This document shows, in pieces, positions 1 to 6,020 of a DNA stretch of 7,463 nt. The stretch's first letter is position 1. Each line of letters opens with the position of its first letter. The DNA is from Bacteroidota bacterium (GTDB lineage Bacteria > Bacteroidota > Bacteroidia > Bacteroidales > B39-G9). The notes under the pieces are model-generated. The model ran no database searches. It had not been told where the DNA came from and was given only the letters and a program-made list of their open reading frames with translations. The DNA lies in NCBI GenBank assembly GCA_030592465.1, contig JAUVJB010000151.1, positions 1-7,463 of the forward strand. Reading direction: 5' to 3'. Both the position numbers and the translations under genes were made by a program.

Positions 1-642
1 AATAGCAATCATATTTTTGTAATCATCTCGAAATTTTGCACCAAAACAAACATATACAAAAAATATCTTAACATTTAGAGAACCTACCAAAGTTACTAAT
101 TTATCTATTGCCTGAAAATCAGCTTCATCAAACCTTGTAGCATAAACAATATTTTTAATGCTTTTGTATTTAGATTTTACAGGGACTGCAATAACAGGGA
201 ATTTTGAATGGTCGATAACATATTGAGTTACACCACCAAACAAATTTGAAAATAGCCCACTCTCGCCTTTTATTCCCATAATAATAACATCAGGATTATA
301 AACGTGAGAATAACTAATAATTTCTTCATCGGGTAACCCTGCAGTAAATTGATAATCAGAAAGTATTACATTTTTAATATTTTGTTTTTTTATCTGAGCT
401 TTAATCTTAGAATGGAAACGAATTATTTTTTCTTCTTCGTGTTGTTTATTTAATTCAATTAATTCATTGTTGAAGTCGTTGAATTCAACAAAATCTAAAA
501 CTGAACCGGGATTGCTGTATGTTGGTATAACATAAGAATAAAAAAGTTTTATTTCTGCATTAAATGCTGAAGCAAATTTTAATGCATACTGACATGCATT
601 GTCTGAACAGTCGGAAAAATCTATAGGAATTAATATTTTCAT
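1..642 (-). CDS. Universal stress protein, tandem UspA domains (3' end cut off by window edge)
   Basis: The minus strand is open from an ATG at 642-640 to the window edge, giving 214 residues with no stop. The start MKILIPIDFSD is the usual first beta strand of a UspA domain. Near the end of domain 1, residues 115-139 carry the nucleotide-loop pattern G-x2-G-x9-G (G123, G126, G136). The position after the last glycine, normally Ser/Thr, is Gly137, so ATP binding may be altered. A second UspA domain begins near residue 161 (IKNIVYATRFDE), with Arg170 where many relatives have Asp, and is truncated. Bacteroidota tandem Usp proteins are usually about 270-280 residues, so some 60-70 residues should lie outside the window. 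Known family role: cytoplasmic stress-response proteins, often nucleotide-binding, with no firm reaction. The gene stands alone here, with 790 nt of non-coding DNA upstream. The family call is secure; the specific role is unknown. Confidence 0.93.
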   Translation of the reverse strand, partial: MKILIPIDFSDCSDNACQYALKFASAFNAEIKLFYSYVIPTYSNPGSVLDFVEFNDFNNELIELNKQHEEEKIIRFHSKIKAQIKKQNIKNVILSDYQFTAGLPDEEIISYSHVYNPDVIIMGIKGESGLFSNLFGGVTQYVIDHSKFPVIAVPVKSKYKSIKNIVYATRFDEADFQAIDKLVTLVGSLNVKIFFVYVCFGAKFRDDYKNMIAI

Positions 643-675
643 AAATTTTTGAGATTAGTATTTAAAATTCATAAA

Positions 676-760
676 GTTCTTAAAGGTAAATACCTTATTA
701 AATTAAGTTATAAACTTACTTTTATATTTGGTTTAAGTTACAAACTTAAACCAGTACAGG
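676..760. repeat. 85-bp interspersed repeat with three hairpins, copy 1
   Basis: This copy begins GTTCTTAAAGG and ends CCAGTACAGG, and matches 1077-1162 along its full length with only a handful of differences. It contains three successive perfect stem-loops. The first is 683-696 (AAGGTA, 2-nt loop, TACCTT). The second is 704-718 (TAAGTT, ATA loop, AACTTA). The third is 730-752 (GGTTTAAGTT, ACA loop, AACTTAAACC). Stems 2 and 3 share the TAAGTT/AACTTA core, so they could pair with each other instead. There is no coding potential. It appears to be a non-autonomous, structured intergenic repeat; how it spreads is unknown. Confidence 0.88.
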
Positions 761-769
761 GTATTCAAG
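741..769 (-). promoter_or_regulatory. Weak candidate promoter for the universal stress gene
   Basis: On the minus strand, 748-741 reads TAAGTTTG, an exact match to the Bacteroidota -7 consensus TAnnTTTG. CTTG at 769-766 lies 17 nt upstream and is a one-mismatch match to the -33 TTTG element. This would put the transcription start near 735 and give a leader of about 90 nt containing the other two hairpins of the repeat. The -7 box lies inside the third hairpin of the repeat, so the match could be a by-product of the palindrome. This is inference from consensus only. Confidence 0.22.
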
Positions 770-896
770 TTTATCTATCTAAACTAACTAATCCAAAGTT
801 AATATTTTTTTAGATAAAAGCCAATAATTTTCATTTCAAAAATTATTAAAAGACCTCAATTTTATACAATATACTTTTCGAAAATACCTCGTAATT

Positions 897-945
897 CCGC
901 AGGGGAATAAATTTTATAATATAATTAAAAGACTGCTCCCTGCGG
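897..945. repeat. GC-rich inverted repeat (CCGCAGGG / CCCTGCGG)
   Basis: CCGCAGGG at 897-904 pairs perfectly with CCCTGCGG at 938-945 across a 33-nt AT-rich loop, in a region otherwise strongly AT-rich. A competing stem pairs AATTAAAAGA (923-932) with TCTTTTTAATT (949-959) with one bulged T. The two stems are mutually exclusive in part. Function unknown; no adjacent T-run supports a terminator. Confidence 0.5.
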
Positions 946-966
946 GTATCTTTTTAATTATCAATA

Positions 967-986
967 CACCCGATTAAAATCGGGTG
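967..986. repeat. Perfect 9-bp hairpin (CACCCGATT / AATCGGGTG)
   Basis: CACCCGATT (967-975) and AATCGGGTG (978-986) are perfectly complementary with a 2-nt AA loop, giving a 20-nt GC-enriched palindrome. From memory, close variants (GCACCCGATTTTAATCGGGTG-like) recur between genes in Bacteroidota genomes; I could not check this. A T-run occurs only about 10 nt to the right, too far for a canonical terminator. Confidence 0.6.
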
Positions 987-1032
987 CTAATCATATTTTT
1001 TCCTTTTAGAAAATTGTTGAATAACAAAACAT

Positions 1033-1059
1033 ATAATTAACTTGTTTTTAGTTAATTAT
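1033..1059. repeat. 10-bp AT-rich stem-loop
   Basis: ATAATTAACT (1033-1042) pairs perfectly with AGTTAATTAT (1050-1059) around a 7-nt loop, TGTTTTT. The stem is weak because it has only two G-C pairs. It lies between the CACCCGATT hairpin and the second copy of the 85-bp repeat. There is no evidence for a function. Confidence 0.4.
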
Positions 1060-1076
1060 TAATCAAAATCAGTTGG

Positions 1077-1162
1077 GTTCTTAAAGGTAAATACCTTGTT
1101 AAATTTAAGTTATAAACTTATTTTTATATATGGTTTAAGTTGCAAACTTAAACCAGTACAGG
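1077..1162. repeat. 85-bp interspersed repeat with three hairpins, copy 2
   Basis: This is the second copy of the element at 676-760, in the same orientation and 401 bp away, with one inserted T and a few substitutions. The three stem-loops are kept at 1084-1097, 1106-1120 and 1132-1154. In the third, the loop changes from ACA to GCA while the 10-bp stem stays perfect. Its last base overlaps the first base of the inverted-repeat element that starts at 1162, so the two units abut exactly. Confidence 0.88.
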
Positions 1163-1300
1163 CACGAAAACCCGTAAAATTTTAGTTGAGCTGTCATTTC
1201 GATCCGCCAGCTGGCGGAGAAGAAATCTCATTCAACTTATATACACTATGTTATGAGATTTCTCCTTTTAGTCGAAATGACAATATGGGCGTTTTCGTGC
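1162..1300. repeat. 139-bp MITE-like inverted-repeat element
   Basis: Three perfectly complementary arm pairs nest around a short centre. The outer pair is GCACGAAAAC (1162-1171) with GTTTTCGTGC (1291-1300). The middle pair is TGTCATTTCGA (1192-1202) with TCGAAATGACA (1272-1282). The inner pair is AGAAATCTCAT (1221-1231) with ATGAGATTTCT (1253-1263). The arms are separated by unequal internal loops, and the left inner loop holds a GC-rich palindrome at 1203-1218. Sequences of the TGTCATTTCGA...GAGAAATCT type are, from memory, a common intergenic repeat in Bacteroidota. There is no ORF and no transposase. It could be a relic MITE or a REP-like structured repeat. Confidence 0.75.
1203..1218. 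repeat. GC-rich perfect palindrome, copy 1
   Basis: TCCGCCAGCTGGCGGA is a perfect 16-bp palindrome with 12 G/C bases in an AT-rich setting. The same sequence recurs at 4802-4817. Here it sits between the middle and inner left arms of the inverted-repeat element and has no counterpart on the right arm, where the equivalent spacer is CCTTTTAG (1264-1271). That asymmetry suggests a small unit nested inside a larger repeat. Confidence 0.85.
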
Positions 1301-1432
1301 TGGCACTATGTAAGTTCAATTATAAAATTGCAATTTTAATAACAATTTAATCATATAGCAATTTAACAATTTGTATAATTCTAATAATAAATTTTCATCC
1401 ATTTTAACTACAAGTTGTAGGATAAGCTCAAA

Positions 1433-4400
1433 TTAAACCTCTACAATATTATTTTGATTTACATACCAAATAAATCCTTTTACATTTTTATATCCCATCT
1501 TTAATAAATAACTTACATAATTTGATACTTGCGTAATATATTCAGATTTTTCTTCGTTAACAAACTTGTAATCAATCACAATCACCTCATGAGCACCAAT
1601 TAACACACGGTCGGGACGTTTAATTTTTCCATCGGAAAGCAGAATATCCATTTCATTTTTAACAATCCATTTGTTGCTAAACCAATTTTTTATTTTATCG
1701 TCTTTTAACAATTGCTTAATCTGTATTGTTATTTCTTGTTTTTCCCGGTCATCAATTTTTCCTTCAAAATAAATTTTATTCACAGCCGTTTCAACATCTT
1801 TATCAGTATAAATATTTTCAAATATCTGGTGCAAAATTGTTCCTTTATTAATATGCGATTTTGTGTCAATGTTAACATCAGTAAAAAATTCATTACTGTG
1901 AAATTTTAATCTCAGTCTATTTTTATTTGTATTAGATAAATACTTATCAAAACGAAAATCATTAATAAGAGCATCCTTTTTATCAATTTCGGTTTGCTGC
2001 ATGCTGCCCATTGCAAAAGCCTTTGTCTCATCATCCCAATAACGGGCAACATTTACTGATTTTTGTTCTTGCGATAAGTTTATATTAGATTTATTATTGA
2101 AACATTTGAACAAAACATCGGCAACTGTTTTTACTTCATCTTTTTTATTTAACGGTGCAAAAGCAAACAAGGCTTCTTCGGCACGTGTAAACGCTACATA
2201 CAAAAGATTAAGATTGTCAACATAAGCTTGTAACTTTTCATTAAAATATTCTTTGTAAAATATGGTGTCAACAAGATTTTTTGAATATTGAACAGGAACT
2301 AAATCCAATTTATTAAAAGGTTCTGAATCAGGTTTGCACCAAAGAATGTTTTTATGATGACTATCGTTATCGATAAGCCAATTGCAGTAAGGCACAATAA
2401 CAGCCTTAAACTGCAGTCCTTTTGATTTGTGTATTGTTAAAATTTGAATAGCATTTTGTTCGTCTGAAGCCTTTATTGTCTCTTTAATTCCAAACTTATC
2501 CCACCATTTCAAAAATAAACTTATATCGGAAGAATCACTTTTAACGAAATTTAAGACAATGTTTTGAAAAGCCTGCAAAAACGATATCTCAATATCAATA
2601 TTATTTAATTTAAAAATATTGATAATGTTTTCAACTAATTCATATAATGTTAAATGCTTTAATTTATTGCTCTTTTGCGTAAATTCATTTGGCAGGAACT
2701 TATCAAATACATCTTTTGAGTTTTTAGATATTTTAAGAAAAATGTCATTATACTCATCATTTTCAAATGGATTATTTAAGATATACTGATAATACTGATA
2801 AACAATGTTTGCATTATTTATACCATCATCGGGATTTACAAAATATTTTAAAATCAATAAAATAAAACTAACAACAAACGAATTGCATAAATAAAGCGAT
2901 TCATTCGAAATAACATCGTATTTATATTTTGTGTTTATGTGTTCATTCTTGTATTCTAACAAAAATTTTGATATTGCTTTAGCGTCTTTACTGTTTCTAA
3001 CTAAAATAGCAACATCGTTAAGTTGGTAATTATTGTCTTGTAATTGCTCAATAATTTTTGGCAATGCCTCCTCAACATTATTACTGAATTTGCTTTCTTT
3101 GCTGTTTTCGAAAAAAGAAATATTTATGTATCCGCCTTGTTTTTCATTGGGCGTATTTTGAAATACATCTTTATAAGCATCAATAATTTGTGTTTCTAAC
3201 TTCTCATCAATATCTTCAACAGTAATGCTTTGATTATAAACATCTTGCAAAAAATTAGCAGAAAAATTAAATAATGAATTATTAAAATCAATAATGTTCT
3301 TTTTGCTTCGCCAGTTGGTATTTAAAGGATTGTTGTCGTCAATTCCCTGATTTTGAAAATCTTTATTAATTTGTTGTGCAAGAAGTTTCCAGTCGCCGTT
3401 ACGCCAGCGATATATCGATTGTTTTACATCACCAACAACAAGGCTGGTGTTATTATCGGCAAGACTATTATCGATTAACGGTTTAAAATTATTCCACTGT
3501 AATTTTGAAGTGTCCTGAAACTCATCAATCATAAAATGCTGATAGTAACTGCCTATCTTCTCATAAATAAAAGGCGTATCGCTCCCATCAATAATCTTGT
3601 TAAGTAAAACAGCCGAATTACTAATAAGAAAAATGTTATTTTCTTTGCAATAATCTTTTATTTTTTTCGATACATCGGTTAAAATGCCAAGTGTGTAGAA
3701 TTGTGAATATATTACTTTTGCAGTATAATAATTGTTTTTATTAGAAGAATAGTATTGTATTGCTTCGACTAATAATTTGTTTAAACCTGCATCATAAACA
3801 GTTGTAATTTTTTGTATATTTTCCGAATCTTTTTTATACCATTTTTCAATTGTGTCTTGAGCCGCTAAAACACGTTTACCCGGAACAAAATCCTGTTTAT
3901 TGAATATTTTTCTAAAATAATTAGCAAAACTACTTTTACCTGATGAAAAATCTTCAACTGTTAAACCCTTATCATTAATGATTTTTAAAGCTTTCTTACC
4001 AATTTCCTGTAAATAATTTTCGAAACTATTTCTAATATTTTTAATCTCATCTAAATAATTTTTTAAAAAAGATTTATCACTCAATTTACTAATTAACTCA
4101 TTATCAAATAATTGAAAATCCTCTTTAAATATTTCATTTTTAGATAATTTAAAAATGTCTTCATAAATGTTCCAGCTTCTACCATCATTAATTTTATCGT
4201 TAATAAAATCTAACAACCAATTTTTTAAATCTTCGTCATCATCAATATCAGAGAATAAATTATCAACAACTTCAGACACAACCTTATCAATATCTAAATC
4301 AATATTAAAGCCATATTGAAGACCTATTTCACGAACAAACGAACGAATAACTTTTTGGAAGAAACTATCGATTGTGCCAACAAAAAAACGCGAATAATCA

Positions 4401-4699
4401 TGCAAAATATTACTGAGAATATTTGATGCTTTTTGCTTAATCTCAGTATCGTTTAGATTAAAATCTTTTTTAAACAAGGAATAATAATCAACATTATTGA
4501 ATTTTTCAACATTACTCAATTTATAAAGAGCTTCAATAATTCTTGTCTTCATTTCGTCGGTAGCTTTGTGAGTAAAAGTTACAGCCAAAATGTTTTTATA
4601 ACTCATGTTGTTTTTAAACAACAAACGCAGATATTCCTCAGTCAAACGATAAGTCTTTCCCGACCCTGCAGAAGCTCTATATACATTTAGTTTTGACAT
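1433..4699 (-). CDS. AddA/RecB-like UvrD-family helicase with C-terminal PD-(D/E)XK nuclease
   Basis: This 1088-residue SF1A helicase-nuclease is expected to unwind and degrade double-strand break ends before RecA-mediated repair, normally with an AddB-like partner. The helicase motifs are complete. Walker A is AGSGKT (11-16) and motif Ia is around AVTFTHKA (39-46). Motif II is DEFQD (392-396) and motif III is GDVKQSIYRWR (423-433). Motif IV is around NWRS (W463, R464), motif V is TIHKSKGLQF (755-764) and motif VI is YVAFTRAEE (834-842). The nuclease domain has G953/H957 (GTILH), RPDR with D1030, D1043 and K1045 in IDYKF, and Q1057/Y1061, so it looks active. No cysteine cluster is seen in the nuclease, in keeping with AddA rather than AddB. 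No Chi-recognition (AddB/RecC) partner is encoded in the window. The gene is 302 nt downstream of holA on the same strand, probably a separate unit. The start ATG (4699-4697) lies just before the Walker A region and has no Shine-Dalgarno sequence. The symbol addA is plausible, but the exact subfamily is uncertain. Confidence 0.95.
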   Translation of the reverse strand: MSKLNVYRASAGSGKTYRLTEEYLRLLFKNNMSYKNILAVTFTHKATDEMKTRIIEALYKLSNVEKFNNVDYYSLFKKDFNLNDTEIKQKASNILSNILHDYSRFFVGTIDSFFQKVIRSFVREIGLQYGFNIDLDIDKVVSEVVDNLFSDIDDDEDLKNWLLDFINDKINDGRSWNIYEDIFKLSKNEIFKEDFQLFDNELISKLSDKSFLKNYLDEIKNIRNSFENYLQEIGKKALKIINDKGLTVEDFSSGKSSFANYFRKIFNKQDFVPGKRVLAAQDTIEKWYKKDSENIQKITTVYDAGLNKLLVEAIQYYSSNKNNYYTAKVIYSQFYTLGILTDVSKKIKDYCKENNIFLISNSAVLLNKIIDGSDTPFIYEKIGSYYQHFMIDEFQDTSKLQWNNFKPLIDNSLADNNTSLVVGDVKQSIYRWRNGDWKLLAQQINKDFQNQGIDDNNPLNTNWRSKKNIIDFNNSLFNFSANFLQDVYNQSITVEDIDEKLETQIIDAYKDVFQNTPNEKQGGYINISFFENSKESKFSNNVEEALPKIIEQLQDNNYQLNDVAILVRNSKDAKAISKFLLEYKNEHINTKYKYDVISNESLYLCNSFVVSFILLILKYFVNPDDGINNANIVYQYYQYILNNPFENDEYNDIFLKISKNSKDVFDKFLPNEFTQKSNKLKHLTLYELVENIINIFKLNNIDIEISFLQAFQNIVLNFVKSDSSDISLFLKWWDKFGIKETIKASDEQNAIQILTIHKSKGLQFKAVIVPYCNWLIDNDSHHKNILWCKPDSEPFNKLDLVPVQYSKNLVDTIFYKEYFNEKLQAYVDNLNLLYVAFTRAEEALFAFAPLNKKDEVKTVADVLFKCFNNKSNINLSQEQKSVNVARYWDDETKAFAMGSMQQTEIDKKDALINDFRFDKYLSNTNKNRLRLKFHSNEFFTDVNIDTKSHINKGTILHQIFENIYTDKDVETAVNKIYFEGKIDDREKQEITIQIKQLLKDDKIKNWFSNKWIVKNEMDILLSDGKIKRPDRVLIGAHEVIVIDYKFVNEEKSEYITQVSNYVSYLLKMGYKNVKGFIWYVNQNNIVEV

Positions 4700-4751
4700 T
4701 TATATTATTGAATTGTTAAATTGTTAAAACATGAGTCCTTTCCGAAAAGTC

Positions 4752-4800
4752 TTTTTTTGCCACAAAGTTTTATTTTTTCTTGCCACTAAGGCACGAAGGC
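4752..4800. repeat. Short direct repeats of GCCACnAAG type
   Basis: A T-run followed by GCCACAAAG (4759-4767) is echoed by a second T-run followed by GCCACTAAG (4782-4790), and then by GCACGAAGG (4791-4799). From memory, strings such as GCCACTAAGGCACGAAGG are recurrent intergenic repeats in Bacteroidota genomes; this was not checked. The run leads straight into the GC palindrome at 4801. No coding or terminator function is apparent. Confidence 0.5.
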
Positions 4801-4818
4801 ATCCGCCAGCTGGCGGAT
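4801..4818. repeat. GC-rich perfect palindrome, copy 2
   Basis: ATCCGCCAGCTGGCGGAT is a perfect 18-bp palindrome whose central 16 bp are identical to 1203-1218. It again directly abuts a different repeat family (the GCCACnAAG repeats on its left). Neither strand has a T-run right after it, which argues against an intrinsic terminator. Two identical copies in non-coding DNA within 3.6 kb suggest a genome-wide dispersed family. Confidence 0.85.
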
Positions 4819-4891
4819 TGAAAATAAACTATTTATAACTTGTTGTTTTAGTACCTTTTCGTTTTATTTAACTTTTCAGAGTGAACTCAAA

Positions 4892-4996
4892 CATTAAACA
4901 ATTAACATTTTAGATTTATGATTTAAGATTTAAAAATTACCAATAACTTTAAACCTTAAACATCAAACTTTAAACCTTAAACCTTAAACTTTAAAC
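4892..4996. repeat. Degenerate array with 7-nt periodicity (NTTAAAC / GATTTAA units)
   Basis: Marker C or G bases recur every 7 nt. C is at 4892, 4899 and 4906, followed by G at 4913, 4920 and 4927. After a degenerate stretch with a one-base phase slip, C recurs at 4947, 4954, 4961, 4968, 4975, 4982, 4989 and 4996. The right part consists of seven units of the form TTTAAAC, CTTAAAC or ATCAAAC (4948-4996), and the left part has GATTTAT/GATTTAA units. On the minus strand this lies immediately 3' of holA and reads GTTTAAR repeats. It is probably a slippage-expanded heptamer array; no function is evident. Confidence 0.8.
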
Positions 4997-5001
4997 ATTA
5001 A

Positions 5002-6006
5002 TTAATGCATTATTTTATATATCAACTCTCTTAAAAGTTCACCCGGGGCTGTAGAAACATTATCAACACCTTTTGATTTCATATCATATTCACGTAAAAG
5101 AGAAATGGTTTGAACAGTTTTTTTTGCATTATAATTTCGTGCAGCAAGTGAATAATCTTTAACAAAATAAGGTGATACTCCAATAGTTGCAGCTACATTA
5201 CGCTGACTTTTATCTTTAACAAAATGATATTGCAAAATTTTAGTAAAAAAATTAAACAAAGCTGAAATGGTTGGAATAATATTATGTTGTTTCTGATTTT
5301 TTGCAAAATAATTAATAATACGATTTGCTTTTAATATATTCTTATTAGCAATTGCATTTTGTAACTCAAACACATTAAAATCTTTACTTATTCCAATATT
5401 TTTCTCAATATGTTCAGAGTTAATTTTAGTATTTTCAGGTAAGACAATAGTAAGTTTTTCGAGTTCATTAACAATTTTGCTTAAGTCATTGCCGAGGTAT
5501 TCAGATAGCAGCATAGCCGACTTAGGCTCAATTGAATACCCTTTTTGCAAAAGAAAAGAATCAATCCATTTAGGAATTTGTGAATCATATAATTTTTTTG
5601 ATTCAAAAATTACCACATCTTTATCTCTATCTAAAGCTTTATAAAGTTTTTTCCGTTTATCTATTGTATCATATTTATAGTTGACAACTAATATTGTTGA
5701 TTTTAAAGGCTTTTCAACATAATAAATTAAGGTGTCAATGTTTTTAATTTCCTGAGCTTCTTTTAAAATAACAACATGGTAATTAGACATCATAGGAAAC
5801 CTGCGGGCAGTATTAATAAGATCACGAATATCGGTATCTTTACCATAAACAACTGAGAGATTAAACGCTTTTTCAGCTTCAGTTAAAACATTTTTATGAA
5901 TATAATTAGTTATTTTATCGATAAAAAAAGGCTCATCTCCCATCAAAAAATAAACCTGTTTATAAATCTTATTTTTTAAATCGGTATTAATTTGTTCAAA
6001 AGTCAT
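5002..6006 (-). CDS. holA: DNA polymerase III subunit delta (clamp-loader)
   Basis: This 334-residue protein matches the usual length of HolA (about 330-345). The delta subunit is the clamp-loader component that opens the beta sliding clamp so that it can be loaded at primed sites. The N-terminal domain shows the family signature VYFLMGDEPFFIDKI (residues 18-32), the degenerate nucleotide-fold start of delta; it does not form a working Walker A, as expected for delta. The segment around residues 164-188, with SEYLGNDLSKIVNELEKL, is the conserved helical lid-domain signature. The C-terminal collar domain covers roughly 210-334, including NVFELQNAIANKN. It starts at ATG 6006-6004, 14 nt after the AMP nucleosidase stop, so the two genes are probably co-transcribed. 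The leader is A/T-only with no Shine-Dalgarno sequence. Its stop (5004-5002) lies 5 nt from the heptamer array. Confidence 0.95.
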   Translation of the reverse strand: MTFEQINTDLKNKIYKQVYFLMGDEPFFIDKITNYIHKNVLTEAEKAFNLSVVYGKDTDIRDLINTARRFPMMSNYHVVILKEAQEIKNIDTLIYYVEKPLKSTILVVNYKYDTIDKRKKLYKALDRDKDVVIFESKKLYDSQIPKWIDSFLLQKGYSIEPKSAMLLSEYLGNDLSKIVNELEKLTIVLPENTKINSEHIEKNIGISKDFNVFELQNAIANKNILKANRIINYFAKNQKQHNIIPTISALFNFFTKILQYHFVKDKSQRNVAATIGVSPYFVKDYSLAARNYNAKKTVQTISLLREYDMKSKGVDNVSTAPGELLRELIYKIMH

Positions 6007-6020
6007 AATAAAAAAAATAA

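Larger units (their letters stand above)
643..1432. other. Repeat- and hairpin-rich intergenic region
   Basis: This 790-nt stretch between the universal stress gene and the helicase-nuclease gene has no convincing ORF. It holds two copies of an 85-86 bp repeat (676-760 and 1077-1162), hairpins at 897-945, 967-986 and 1033-1059, and a 139-bp inverted-repeat element at 1162-1300. The remaining stretches (761-896 and 1301-1432) are AT-rich; I see only a weak 8-bp inverted repeat there (776-783 with 809-816). Both flanking genes are on the minus strand, so this is the 3' flank of the helicase gene and the 5' flank of the stress gene. No hairpin followed directly by a T-run, as expected of an intrinsic terminator, is evident. 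Confidence 0.8.
4700..5001. other. Repeat-filled gap between holA and the helicase-nuclease gene
   Basis: This 302-nt stretch has no credible ORF. From left to right it holds an AT-rich leader of the helicase gene (4700-4750), GCCAC-type short repeats (4752-4800), the second GC palindrome (4801-4818), plain AT-rich sequence (4819-4891) and a run with 7-nt periodicity (4892-4996) that ends 5 nt from the holA stop. I found no exact TAnnTTTG -7 box on the minus strand here, so the promoter of the helicase gene is not identified. Confidence 0.7.

Noticed and set aside
776..816. 8-bp inverted repeat TATCTAAA (776-783) / TTTAGATA (809-816) as a regulatory hairpin
   Set aside because: It is short and AT-rich with a 25-nt loop, expected by chance in this composition.
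967..986. Intrinsic terminator at the CACCCGATT hairpin
   Set aside because: The stem is good, but neither strand has a T-run directly after it. The nearest T-run on the plus strand is about 10 nt away, and no plus-strand gene ends nearby.
1712..1909. Plus-strand 65-codon ORF
   Set aside because: It lies wholly inside and antisense to the helicase-nuclease gene, over its nuclease-domain region. Its F/I/N/K-rich translation is typical of AT-rich antisense sequence and shows no recognisable motif.
1359..4723. 13-bp inverted repeat (CAATTTAACAATT at 1359-1371 and its complement at 4711-4723) flanking the helicase gene, as a transposon boundary
   Set aside because: The sequence is low-complexity AT-rich DNA of a kind expected by chance here. 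There is no transposase and no target duplication, and the gene is a core repair gene.
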